Below, piece after piece: positions 1 to 8,456 of a DNA stretch of 64,000 nt; positions within the stretch are counted from its first letter, which is position 1; each line of letters begins with the position of its first letter. The notes below the pieces were generated by a model, which had not been told where the DNA came from, did not search any database, and was given only the letters and a program-made list of their open reading frames with translations. Origin of the DNA: an uncultured bacterium (GTDB lineage Bacteria > Myxococcota_A > Bradymonadia > UBA7976 > VGTA01). The translations under genes and the position numbers were made by a program. The DNA lies in assembly GCA_943788935.1 (NCBI GenBank), contig CALSSE010000006.1, positions 124,001-188,000 on the forward strand, in the 5' to 3' direction.

Positions 1-569
1 AAGGAGAGGTGCTCCCTCAAGAGGAAGATTGTAACGGCGTAGATGATGACTGTGACGGACAAATCGATGAGGTCGTCGCTCAAGATTGCTCTAGCGCTTG
101 TGGGTCCGGCTCGATCTCCTGTGTGGATGGGCAGTGGTCTAGCTGTGATGCTCCACCGGTAGGCACCGAGAGCTGCAATGGCGTGGATGATGATTGTGAT
201 GGAGTACAGGATGAAGGCGATTTCTGTGAGGCAGAGGGAGGGATCTGTGCCTGTGGAGGATGTGCTATCCCCTGCAGCAACGGTGAGTGTTTTGGTGAAG
301 CGGTATGCCAATCAGGGTATTGTGTTATCGATCAGTGTCCTGAGGGTACATATTGCCTGGAGAGCCTCTGTGTAGAAGGGGACTCTCCTTTTCAAGAGAT
401 GCCTGCAGGGATGAGCATGGAGCCAGGAGCGGGGACGGTGGTGACCCCGATCGGACAGAGTAACAGTCCAGGAAGCGATTGTACGACGAGTCGTCGAGGT
501 GCGCTCAACGGCTTATTGTTTATGCTCCTCTCACTCATGGTGTGCGTGCGACGAACTCGACTCATCTAG
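1..569 (+). CDS. MopE-repeat surface protein with MYXO-CTERM-like tail (5' end missing)
   Basis: The frame is open to the left window edge (GGA GAG GTG...), so the 5' part lies outside; a GTG at 9 is available, but the residues before the first repeat read like the linker usually found inside such proteins. Two copies of the MopE-type repeat CNGVDDDCDG are visible, at the start and near residue 56 of the visible part, followed by a Cys-rich stretch. This Asp/Cys repeat is common in secreted proteins of Myxococcota. The C-terminus has a Cys (GSDC), then a hydrophobic span (LLFMLLSLMVC) and a basic end (VRRTRLI), matching the layout of the MYXO-CTERM sorting signal, so surface anchoring is inferred. 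Its end faces the pseudokinase gene, 35 bp away. Function unknown. Confidence 0.8.
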   Translation, partial: GEVLPQEEDCNGVDDDCDGQIDEVVAQDCSSACGSGSISCVDGQWSSCDAPPVGTESCNGVDDDCDGVQDEGDFCEAEGGICACGGCAIPCSNGECFGEAVCQSGYCVIDQCPEGTYCLESLCVEGDSPFQEMPAGMSMEPGAGTVVTPIGQSNSPGSDCTTSRRGALNGLLFMLLSLMVCVRRTRLI

Positions 570-604
570 AGCTTTTATACGCTATAGAGCGGAGAGGAGT
601 ACCG

Positions 605-1690
605 CTACTCTTTGCTTCGAATAAGAGCCTGCCACCACATTCTCAGGGAAGACAGTAAGCTCTTCTTGAGAACGATCGGACTAAACTCTCCCGTAACCGT
701 AGCGTTCGCTGAGAGTTGATCGAAGTCTTCGATGATAGCGTTGAGTATCTCTAAAGCCTCCGAGGCGCTCCCAAACCGTTGAGTTGGATCATGATGCAAG
801 AGGCGTCCTAGGAAGTTTCTGAGCGCTTTTGGAGTGTCAGGCCGATGAGACTCGATCGGGGTATAGGTCCCATGAACGTGAGCCCCTAAGAGCTCGGAGA
901 GGCTCTCGCCGGGGAAGGGTCGCTGACCGGCAAAGGCCTCATAGAGCGATACTCCGAGCGCGTAGAGGTCGGTTTTGGGCTCGAGGATTCCCATCATAAT
1001 GCTCTCTGGTGCCATATAAGCGGGGTCACAGATCACCTGCCCGGTCATGGTGATCGCGGTGGGGTCATCTTCGACGTCCCCCATAAGTTTCGCCACCGCG
1101 AAGCCAGTGAGTCTATAGTAGGATTGTCCATCGGTGAGAGTGTGTAAGACGACCGCGTCGGGGCTCACATTACGATGGAGTACTTGTGCTTTGTGCGCTT
1201 GATCTAGGGCTTGTAGAATATGTGAGCTCAGCCTCAAGCCTTCTTCAAACGACAGATATCCTCTGCTGTTGATCAGGTCTCGGAGCGTCCCTTGCTCGGT
1301 TAATTCTAGAGTAATGAAGGGCTCGTCCCTCTCGGTGAACCCAAAGTCATAGAGGCGGACGATATAAGGAGATCGAACCTTCGACCACACACTAACCTCT
1401 CGCTGGAAGCGAGCTTGGTCTCCCGGTTTCATCATCCCTTCATTGGAGAGAAGGCGCAGCTCAACGTTACGTTTCAGTTGAATTTGCTCCGCCTTAAAGC
1501 TGTTTCCCGTCCCCACCCGCTTCTCAATGGGCTGCAAAAGTCGGTATTTCTCGTTGATCACATCTCCAGCACCCCACGCTCTCTGAGTAGGGCCTTCAGA
1601 GCCTAAGACATAGAGCAGTGATCCATCGTTAGGACATCGCTCCAAATCATTGGAGGGGTACATCTTCTCACAGCGTGGACAGACGAGCAT
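605..1690 (-). CDS. Zinc-ribbon protein kinase-like protein, predicted pseudokinase
   Basis: The N-terminus is a short zinc-ribbon-like motif (CPRC at 4-7, CPNDG at 19-23) seen on many Ser/Thr kinases of Myxococcota. A PknB-type kinase fold follows, about residues 50-330, with a good activation segment (YMAPES) and the TDLYALGVSLYE helix. The catalytic residues are degenerate: the VAIK-lysine position reads NVELRLL, HRD is HRN (172-174), the following KPEN is SPDA, and DFG is GFA (196-198). I infer a pseudokinase acting as a scaffold or regulator. There is no obvious membrane span, so it is probably cytoplasmic. It lies 9 bp after a small lipoprotein gene on the same strand, so the two are probably cotranscribed. 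The ATG at 1690 has a GAGAG motif 7 bp upstream. Confidence 0.88.
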   Translation of the reverse strand: MLVCPRCEKMYPSNDLERCPNDGSLLYVLGSEGPTQRAWGAGDVINEKYRLLQPIEKRVGTGNSFKAEQIQLKRNVELRLLSNEGMMKPGDQARFQREVSVWSKVRSPYIVRLYDFGFTERDEPFITLELTEQGTLRDLINSRGYLSFEEGLRLSSHILQALDQAHKAQVLHRNVSPDAVVLHTLTDGQSYYRLTGFAVAKLMGDVEDDPTAITMTGQVICDPAYMAPESIMMGILEPKTDLYALGVSLYEAFAGQRPFPGESLSELLGAHVHGTYTPIESHRPDTPKALRNFLGRLLHHDPTQRFGSASEALEILNAIIEDFDQLSANATVTGEFSPIVLKKSLLSSLRMWWQALIRSKE

Positions 1691-1699
1691 GATCGGCTC

Positions 1700-2008
1700 T
1701 CATTCCTCATCAAGGTTATCGGAGGGTGTACCAACGAGCTGACCTGTCGGTGGAGGCTCAGAGCTCATCTCTACAGGAGTTTCATCCATCTCCCCCATAT
1801 CTGGGTAGGGGTGAGGGTCATCTAAAATCATTCCACAGCCACTCACTAAGGCGGAGAGGAGGAAGAGGTATAATCCTCGTGGTCTCCGATGAGGGCTCTT
1901 GTTATGCTGGCACCTCTCGTGTTGGCACCTCTCATGTTGGCACCTCTCATGTTGGTTCTGTGCAACAATGAGCTGAAGATTTGTGACGCTTAGGTGTGGC
2001 TTATTCAT
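1700..2008 (-). CDS. Small putative lipoprotein with an N-terminal HERCQ repeat
   Basis: A 102-residue protein of unknown function. A hydrophobic segment (GLYLFLLSALVSGC, residues about 45-58) ends in a good lipobox, after which the chain is acidic and Pro-rich, typical of a small outer-membrane lipoprotein. Unusually, about 44 residues precede the hydrophobic core, including three tandem HERCQ units encoded by a 15-bp DNA repeat. No better in-frame ATG is present between the repeat and the signal, so either the leader is long or the start has been altered by repeat expansion. The start at 2008 has a weak ribosome site. It precedes the pseudokinase gene by 9 bp. Confidence 0.6.
   Translation of the reverse strand: MNKPHLSVTNLQLIVAQNQHERCQHERCQHERCQHNKSPHRRPRGLYLFLLSALVSGCGMILDDPHPYPDMGEMDETPVEMSSEPPPTGQLVGTPSDNLDEE
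1906..1950. repeat. 15-bp tandem repeat, three copies
   Basis: Three adjacent copies of GTTGGCACCTCTCAT (plus strand; the first copy differs at two bases) inside the 5' part of the small lipoprotein gene. The unit is a multiple of three and adds HERCQ per copy on the minus strand. Confidence 0.9.
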
Positions 2009-2116
2009 AAGTCAGATCTATTAGGGGGTGAGTGTTGGAGAGCTCTGAGCATAGAGCTGATATCAAGTTATGACGAAGCCTCGGGGTCGCGTCAACTGTC
2101 TCCTGCTTCTGTTCTG

Positions 2117-2605
2117 TCATGATGGCTCTCTCTGAGGAGTGATGAGTGAGGGTTTTTGTAGGAAGCCTTTAATCTTAGCGGTTAGAGCAATTTTGTCACT
2201 CACCTTGACGGTCACTTCAGCGATCACCAAACCAAGTTTCGCCTTTAAGATCGTTACATGATAGTGAAGGGGCTCTTCGGGATAAACAGGCTGACTCCAC
2301 TTAGCACTCTCGGTCCCGGTGAGGAGGACTAAGTGGCCTGGATGACGCAGGAGAGCCCAATAAGCAAGTGTTTGAGCGGCGCCTTCTAGTAAAAGTACTC
2401 CCGGTACGATGGGATGTTCTGGGAAATGACCCGCGAAAATAGGATCTCTTGACCTAAACCGATAACGACCGACGATACTGTTCTGTTCACAGCTCTCAAC
2501 CGCGTCAAGAAAGAGCATTGGCGGTCGGTGAGGGATCACCTCAATAGGTGGTGGGAGAGAGGAGCTAGACGCAGAGAGCGATAACTTATCTTCATCTTTA
2601 TCCAT
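2117..2605 (-). CDS. FabZ-like 3-hydroxyacyl-ACP dehydratase (hotdog fold)
   Basis: The 162-residue product matches the FabA/FabZ hotdog family: IPHRPPMLFLD near residue 24, then the active-site segment AGHFPEHPIVPGV with catalytic His60, and LLLEGAAQ with Glu74. FabZ dehydrates 3-hydroxyacyl-ACP to trans-2-enoyl-ACP in fatty-acid elongation. Length and motif spacing fit FabZ, with about 18 extra low-complexity residues (SASSSSLPPP) at the N-terminus. It lies 20 bp downstream of a lytic transglycosylase gene rather than in a lipid A or fab cluster, so it may serve a specialised lipid or act as a second dehydratase. I do not assign fabZ firmly because the housekeeping copy is normally beside lpxD and lpxA. 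Confidence 0.8.
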   Translation of the reverse strand: MDKDEDKLSLSASSSSLPPPIEVIPHRPPMLFLDAVESCEQNSIVGRYRFRSRDPIFAGHFPEHPIVPGVLLLEGAAQTLAYWALLRHPGHLVLLTGTESAKWSQPVYPEEPLHYHVTILKAKLGLVIAEVTVKVSDKIALTAKIKGFLQKPSLITPQREPS

Positions 2606-2625
2606 ACTTCTCTCTCTGATGATCT

Positions 2626-4920
2626 CTAAAAGTTTACGCCTGGCTCAATGGTGACATTGAGCGTAAGCGGTAAGAGGTTGGCGCAGGTGTTAATCGATTG
2701 TTGGCCATAGAGATATTGATAGGTGCAATGAATGGCGGTCAAGCGCTTGACATATTCACGAGCTTCTTTGAAAGGGATGAGTTCTACAAAGAGGTCTAAC
2801 TTTCGTTCAGATCGATCATTGGCGACTCTTTTGAGCCAACGGTTGAGATTTTGTGGACCAGCGTTGTAAGCAGCAGCGACCAACGGTATTTGATCATGGT
2901 ATCGAGCTGAGAGCGCTGCTATATACTCTGCACCGAGTTGTATGTTTTGATTCGCTTGCAGTAAGTTGGGAGGCGCTTGGTCTGGATGAAGAGCTTTCGC
3001 AGTCTTCTCTAGAAGTTGCATAAGGCCCATCGCATAAGCGTGACTGATCGCTCTAGGCGCGAAGGCGCTCTCTTTATAGATAAAGCTCAATAAGAGCTCT
3101 TGGGAGACCTCGGTCTCTTGACTCGCGCGGTGAGTCTCTACCTCGAAGGCGAGGGGGAAGACTGAGCGCCACCATAGGTGATCACTCGCGACAGGGATCT
3201 CTCTCAATTTGCTAGGTGAGCGAGAGAGTAACCAGCGATGTAGCTCCTTATATTGTTCAACCTCCACCGCCCAAGGGCTGAAGCCCTCTCGCGTCTCTAA
3301 ATCTCGTCTCACTAGAGAGGCGAGCTCTCGATCAATCTGATCAATGATCGAATTTTGGCCTAATAGAGCTGATAACTGACGGCGCATAGAGAGGAACTCG
3401 ATCTTTCTCTCTAGCGCGCTGAGTTCTGCAGGGAGTTGGCGCTTTTGGGGGTCTAGAGAGGGGTGACTCTTGGATGAGGCCTCGTGACTTTGAGCATACG
3501 TTTGATATTGGGCAGGAGGGAGAGGAGGCATACGAGGCCATGGCTTGTGATCAGTCGCTAAACTTGGATCTTCTGCGCGTAATAAGAGAGAGTACCAATC
3601 TCTGTAATCGGAGTTCAGTAAGGCTGTTCGAAGCTCTGCCGCTCGCTCCGGCTGATGACTCGCATAGGCTTTGGCTGCCCAATAGGCTGCTCGACGTCCT
3701 TGGGTAGAGAGGGGGGCACCCCTGCCAATGAGGGCTTCTAGGAAAGGGGCTGCCTGTCGAGGAGAGGTGAGATATAAGGTCCAAGCAAAATACCACTCAG
3801 CGCTGTTACTGATGTCTTTGGGTGGCGCCCTTTGAGGAAACCGGTCTAGAGAGGTGACCTCTCCTCGATGCCTGCAGAGCTCGACGAAGATCGCTTTAGC
3901 CTGACGGTACTTTTTCTGCTCATACAATGAGAAGGCGAGGTTGAAGCGAGCGAGCTTTGCCTCTGGACTATGCTCCCATTCTTTGATGAGTCCTCGATAT
4001 ACTCTTTGGGCTCGCCGAGCGTCGCCTGCTTTAGAGAGCGCTTTTGCTAGTAATAGTTGGGCTTCCCTTCCCTTCTGTTTCTTCGCTCGGGCGAGTGATT
4101 TGATACGTTTGATAGACTTTTTATAGCCCTCACGTATCCGCTCTATTTGAATACGCTCTCGCTCAAAAGAGAGTCTCCATTCATCATCTGAGTCGAGTTT
4201 TTGAGCGCCGAGGACTCCCTCCAAAAGATGAATTGCTTGGTGAGGCGCTCGACGCTTCTCCCACTGCAGGGTGAGTGCGAGAGCTTTTGTGGGCGAGAGC
4301 CCTCTAAAGAGCTCTTGGAGACGATGGCGAGTAAATCGTTTAGGATAGGCCTTGGCGAGGGTTCTCTCACTCTTGAGTCGCGCTCGAGAGTGTTCACAAT
4401 GACTGTCTTGTCTCCATCGAAGCATTAGGTACTGTTCATGTGTAGGCTCGAAGACCGAGGGGTCTAAGGCCTCTTCCATGAGCAGGCAGCTCTGAGTGTT
4501 GGCAGCGACGAGAAGTCTCGATTCCACAGCGATAAGATGATCTGCGCTCCAGAGAGGTTTAGAGATCTCTATCCCTCTCTCGATGAGCCCTCGATCAAAG
4601 AGCAGTTTGGCGCGTTGTAAGTTGAAATGGGAGGCTAACTTTGGGTGTTCACTCGCCGCTCTCTCAAGAGTGATCAATCGTTGTCTGGAGGCCACATCTT
4701 GACTCACCGGCGTTTGCTTCAGTGCTATGGTGAGGCGCTGAAGTTCCGCTCTCCATGTTGGGGCTGATATCTGGGAGGGAGTAAGCGCAGAGAGGAGTGG
4801 GCGAGGCTGATCCTCCTCTAGCTCCTCAGCGTTTTGACAGGACGAGAGGCCGGCGAGAGTGACGAGAGAGATCGCTAGCGCTAAATTGTGAGAAACTACG
4901 GCTTGATAAAATAGAGTCAT
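2626..4920 (-). CDS. Lytic transglycosylase lipoprotein (Slt70-like, TPR plus SLT domain)
   Basis: The 764-residue protein begins with a lipoprotein signal ending LAGLSSC. A long helical TPR-like region (about residues 60-560) precedes a C-terminal SLT goose-lysozyme-type domain: YKESAFAPRA with the catalytic Glu near residue 617, then GLMQLLEKTAK, the NIQLGAEYIA segment and VAAAYNAGPQNLNRWL. This is the Slt70 arrangement; such enzymes cleave the MurNAc-GlcNAc bond with formation of 1,6-anhydroMurNAc. The lipobox predicts membrane attachment, unlike soluble Slt70. It is followed after 20 bp by the FabZ-like gene, so cotranscription is likely. The ribosome site before the ATG at 4920 is weak. 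Confidence 0.9.
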   Translation of the reverse strand: MTLFYQAVVSHNLALAISLVTLAGLSSCQNAEELEEDQPRPLLSALTPSQISAPTWRAELQRLTIALKQTPVSQDVASRQRLITLERAASEHPKLASHFNLQRAKLLFDRGLIERGIEISKPLWSADHLIAVESRLLVAANTQSCLLMEEALDPSVFEPTHEQYLMLRWRQDSHCEHSRARLKSERTLAKAYPKRFTRHRLQELFRGLSPTKALALTLQWEKRRAPHQAIHLLEGVLGAQKLDSDDEWRLSFERERIQIERIREGYKKSIKRIKSLARAKKQKGREAQLLLAKALSKAGDARRAQRVYRGLIKEWEHSPEAKLARFNLAFSLYEQKKYRQAKAIFVELCRHRGEVTSLDRFPQRAPPKDISNSAEWYFAWTLYLTSPRQAAPFLEALIGRGAPLSTQGRRAAYWAAKAYASHQPERAAELRTALLNSDYRDWYSLLLRAEDPSLATDHKPWPRMPPLPPAQYQTYAQSHEASSKSHPSLDPQKRQLPAELSALERKIEFLSMRRQLSALLGQNSIIDQIDRELASLVRRDLETREGFSPWAVEVEQYKELHRWLLSRSPSKLREIPVASDHLWWRSVFPLAFEVETHRASQETEVSQELLLSFIYKESAFAPRAISHAYAMGLMQLLEKTAKALHPDQAPPNLLQANQNIQLGAEYIAALSARYHDQIPLVAAAYNAGPQNLNRWLKRVANDRSERKLDLFVELIPFKEAREYVKRLTAIHCTYQYLYGQQSINTCANLLPLTLNVTIEPGVNF

Positions 4921-5009
4921 GTTTACTGTCGGTCATGAGCAAAAATAGCTCAGTCTCTGTCATCATCGTGATCGTTGATCTGACAGAGAGTTAAAGGAGA
5001 GAGGGGCCT

Positions 5010-5690
5010 CTAGAGGAGCTTGAGGAGCGCAAAGCCACCAACTAAGAGGGCGGTCGCGACTAAAGTAAGCAGGTTGAAGCGGCGCTCAATAAAGGTTCTG
5101 ATCGGTTCACCATACTTCCTGAGTAGCCAAGCAACCAAGAAGAATCGGGCTCCTCGGGAGAGGGCGGAGGCGACGACAAAGATAGGGAGGTTAATAGCGC
5201 AAACGCCGGCGCTCACCGTGATCACCTTAAAGGGGATAGGGGTGAAGCCAGCGGTGAAGACCACCCAAAAATCATAGTCATCGTACAGAGTGCGGATCTT
5301 CTCAAATTTGGCAGCGGTGAAGCCAGGGATGTGATCATAGAAAATAGGGGCTAGGGGCTCCCATGAATAAGCCCCTAAGCTATACCCTATAAGACCACCG
5401 ACCACTGAGGCAACGGTGCACCCAAGAGCGAACTTGAACCATTGGGCTCTAGCGCCGAGAGTGAGAGCGATGAGTAAGACATCGGGGGGAATAGGGAAAA
5501 AGATCGCTTCGATGAAAGAGAGTAGACAGAGCGCGAGGAATCCATGAGGGGTGTCAGCCCAGGAGAGCGTCCAATCATATAATCGCCTCACCCAAGAGAG
5601 TGGACCACTTGGTCTCGACGCTTCTATGCCGGAGGAGGGGGGTGGATTCGCTTCAGGGCTGTCTAGCTGACTCATAAACAAAAATCCCAT
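5010..5690 (-). CDS. YqaA/DedA-family membrane protein (VTT domain)
   Basis: A 226-residue polytopic protein of the SNARE-associated/DedA superfamily. After about 40 polar residues come the motif EAIFFPIPPDVLLIAL, a Gly-rich segment (GGLIGYSLGAY), and the second re-entrant motif GFTPIPFKVITVSAGV followed by FVVASALSRGARFFLVAWLL. The paired F-x-P-I-P signatures and the GARF segment are typical of the YqaA branch. DedA-type proteins are implicated in undecaprenyl-phosphate or phospholipid translocation and membrane homeostasis; the substrate here is unknown. It is on the same strand as the transglycosylase gene, 89 bp upstream of it. An internal ATG at 5675 is a possible alternative start. Confidence 0.87.
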   Translation of the reverse strand: MGFLFMSQLDSPEANPPPSSGIEASRPSGPLSWVRRLYDWTLSWADTPHGFLALCLLSFIEAIFFPIPPDVLLIALTLGARAQWFKFALGCTVASVVGGLIGYSLGAYSWEPLAPIFYDHIPGFTAAKFEKIRTLYDDYDFWVVFTAGFTPIPFKVITVSAGVCAINLPIFVVASALSRGARFFLVAWLLRKYGEPIRTFIERRFNLLTLVATALLVGGFALLKLL

Positions 5691-5830
5691 TCTATATCGT
5701 GATGTCGTGAGCAGAAGTGTGAAGAGGCCATCTTGTATGGCTGAGCGTCATAGGTCAAGCTAGATGCGCTATAGGTCAGTCATCAATCAATGATATGATG
5801 CGATCTAGAAGGGAATGAAGAGGACTGAAA

Positions 5831-8191
5831 TCACTGTAGAAGGGGACAATATGTAAGCCATAATTGATCGGTGAGCCCTGATGCTTGAGCGAGGGCGATG
5901 TTCTCTTTGACAGAGTGATGCTCAGCGTCATAGAGGTAGGCATAAATTTCAGTGAAAAACTGATAGTAGAGCACTCGTAATCTGCTTTGAGAAGCGCTCT
6001 TTGTGATCAAGTCAGATAAGGCGTGATGGTGCTCATCCGTTAACTCGGCGCGAGAGTAAACAGTGTTCAATATATCGATCAATAGATTAAATAAAGAGCC
6101 CTCTCGATCTCGATCGCGATCGGGCCTGATGATCTCCTGTCTAGAGCTCCATAGATTGAGCCGAGCCCGGGTGATCTCCATCGCTCCATAATCCGAGTCG
6201 CTCTGAGGCTCATAGGAGAGTAAGTGATTAACGCGCTCCCACTGATTGAGATATCCATAGAGCCTGACGAGATCGATTCGGGTGGAGATCTGTTTGGGAT
6301 CTAGCTTAAGAGCATATTTGAGATGGCTGAGGGCTCGCTCAAGTGGCCCCACTTCACAGAGTATTCTGCCGATGAGATCTCTTACCTCAGGGCGGTCACC
6401 GCCTAAGGTGATCGCTTGGTCTAAGAGGGTGAGCGCTTCTTCATGATCACCTTGATAAAACCGGACATAGCCTAGAGCCCACAGGGTCTGGGGATGATGG
6501 GGAGCCATCTGTCGCGCTCGTTCTGCGAAGAGCACCGCTCTGCTCATACCGCTGCTAGACGGCGGAGAGCCAATAAAGCTCGATCGAGCTTCTAGCCGAG
6601 CCATCTCGGCGAGGATAATGACATCTTCCGGGGAGAGGGTCAGCGCCTGATGATAAAGCGCTAAAGCCTCAGAGACGTCAATGTGCCATGTTTGAGTCGC
6701 TTGTCGTCGAGCAGAGAAAAGTAAATCGATGGACTCGGCGATAGAGGCTCTATCTGTGGGTGGGGAGTCTAGGTTTACTTTGAGCGCTCTCCCTAGCTCA
6801 CTGGCGAGGCCCCCGAGTTGGTTAAGAATCTCATCATAGAGTGTGGTGAGCTCAGATCGTGAAATGAGCAGCTGATCGGTGATTGAGAAAGCATTGATGA
6901 TCAAGTATAGGCCCTGATCTCTCTCCTCAAGCTCTAGGCAGATGAGGAGCTCTGAGTGACATTGAAATGCGCAGTCGGACAGGGCTCCCCAATTATAATG
7001 AGGGGACAGGTCACTCGGCTCGATCGTGACCTGTTGTGAGGCTTTGAAAGAGGTTAAGTTGAGCTTCGCGCTGACATTCAAGAGGTCGATCAGATCTTCT
7101 ATAATCCCATCACGGAGATAGAGTAGACGCTGATGGCGCTCAATAACCTCGGTGTTTACCCCAATGACCGCGATAGAGTACTCTTGGGCCCTCTCTACAA
7201 CGACATGATCTCTATCGATGGTCTCATTGAGGTCCTCAGTGAACAAGAAGGTCGTGTTAAACATCGAATCTTGATGGGTTAAGCCACTCAGTCTCAGCTC
7301 TTCGTATGTTGATTGATTAAGAGTCACTTCTTGGGGAGTCGGTGAGATGAGCAGCTGGGGGTCGATAAAGGGTTGCCGAATGGCTCTGAAGAGCCCTCTC
7401 TTAAATTTGAGTGGATCTTTGACTCGTCGCTGAGGCTCATGGTGGAGCGCGGACCTCAGAACATCTATCACGAGGGGAGATAGCGAGGAGATATTCTCCG
7501 GCAAAGCATAAGGGTTCTGGATTCTCCAACGGAGCAAGTCGATCCCTAGTCGGGGCCATGAGGGCTGCTCTGAGAAGAGCCAAGCGGTGATCATCGCTAG
7601 AGCGTATAGGTCAGTAGCGGCGCTTAAGATACTAGGAGCGTCTAGCTGTTCTGTCGCCATAAAATGTGGAGTGCCGCTGATCGTATTTACGACCACTGCC
7701 CCGTTAGGATCTAGCTCACGTGCGAGCCCAAAGTCGACTATTTTGATGGAGAGGTCGTCTTGAATAAGGATATTTTGAGGCTTGAGGTCACAATGAATAA
7801 CCCCTTGTTGATGTATGGCTATGATCGCCTCACAGAGGTGATCGATGATCGTCAACTTGGCGTCTTCGCTCAGCTTTGGCCCTCGCATTACATAGTCATA
7901 AAGAGAGGGTAGATCTAAGAGCTCCATGATGATGATCGGCCGTCGATTATATACCCCGAAATCATAATAGCTGATGACGCTCGGATGATGAATGCGCTGT
8001 ACGAGCTCTAATTCCTTATTAAGCGCGTTTAAGCCCCTGTTCTCAAGCTGCTCTCTCGACATCTTGAGCGCATAATCGGTCCCTGTCTCCATATCTTTCG
8101 CCCGGTAGATGATCCCCCATCCCCCTCGCCCAGCCACGCCACAGAGGTGGTATTTACCGTTGATGAGCCCATTTTTTGGAATCGGGGTCAT
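5831..8191 (-). CDS. Ser/Thr protein kinase with C-terminal TPR region
   Basis: The N-terminal PknB-type kinase domain has a glycine loop GRGGWG (residues 21-26), the lysine in YALKM (43), HCDLKPQN (133-140, with Cys replacing the usual Arg of HRD) and DFGLARE (153-159), so the catalytic Asp, Lys and Asn remain and activity is plausible. HCD kinases lack the arginine that normally senses activation-loop phosphorylation. A middle region of unknown fold (about 290-500) is followed by TPR-like repeats to the end; no membrane span is seen. I chose the ATG at 8191 because AGGAGAGG lies just upstream; the frame also extends to a TTG at 8251 without a ribosome site. Confidence 0.88.
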   Translation of the reverse strand: MTPIPKNGLINGKYHLCGVAGRGGWGIIYRAKDMETGTDYALKMSREQLENRGLNALNKELELVQRIHHPSVISYYDFGVYNRRPIIIMELLDLPSLYDYVMRGPKLSEDAKLTIIDHLCEAIIAIHQQGVIHCDLKPQNILIQDDLSIKIVDFGLARELDPNGAVVVNTISGTPHFMATEQLDAPSILSAATDLYALAMITAWLFSEQPSWPRLGIDLLRWRIQNPYALPENISSLSPLVIDVLRSALHHEPQRRVKDPLKFKRGLFRAIRQPFIDPQLLISPTPQEVTLNQSTYEELRLSGLTHQDSMFNTTFLFTEDLNETIDRDHVVVERAQEYSIAVIGVNTEVIERHQRLLYLRDGIIEDLIDLLNVSAKLNLTSFKASQQVTIEPSDLSPHYNWGALSDCAFQCHSELLICLELEERDQGLYLIINAFSITDQLLISRSELTTLYDEILNQLGGLASELGRALKVNLDSPPTDRASIAESIDLLFSARRQATQTWHIDVSEALALYHQALTLSPEDVIILAEMARLEARSSFIGSPPSSSGMSRAVLFAERARQMAPHHPQTLWALGYVRFYQGDHEEALTLLDQAITLGGDRPEVRDLIGRILCEVGPLERALSHLKYALKLDPKQISTRIDLVRLYGYLNQWERVNHLLSYEPQSDSDYGAMEITRARLNLWSSRQEIIRPDRDRDREGSLFNLLIDILNTVYSRAELTDEHHHALSDLITKSASQSRLRVLYYQFFTEIYAYLYDAEHHSVKENIALAQASGLTDQLWLTYCPLLQ

Positions 8192-8456
8192 GCTCGGCCT
8201 CTCCTGATAGATTAGACATCTTATTCTCTTTGGTATTTCTTCAGAGATCAATTAGATTAGTTAGCTAGATTAATCAACTAGATCATGGGCATAGGAGTTG
8301 GCTCAGATTGAGTTTATAGGGGAGACGGTGGGTTATTCGGTCTCTCAGTAGCGCCTCGACGATCGCTTTGGCCATCTCTGTAGAAAATATGCGACCAAGG
8401 GTGAACAGTTCGTCTCTTATATCTCTACTGTATCTTCAATAGATTGAGGGGACCAC

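Noticed and set aside
9..569. GTG at 9 as the true start of the first gene
   Set aside because: The AAGGAG at position 1 is only two bases from it, the mature Cys-rich part would lack a signal peptide, and the frame stays open to the window edge.
590..615. Hairpin AGCGG...CCGCT between the first two genes as a terminator
   Set aside because: The loop is nine bases, the stem five, and no T-run follows on either strand.
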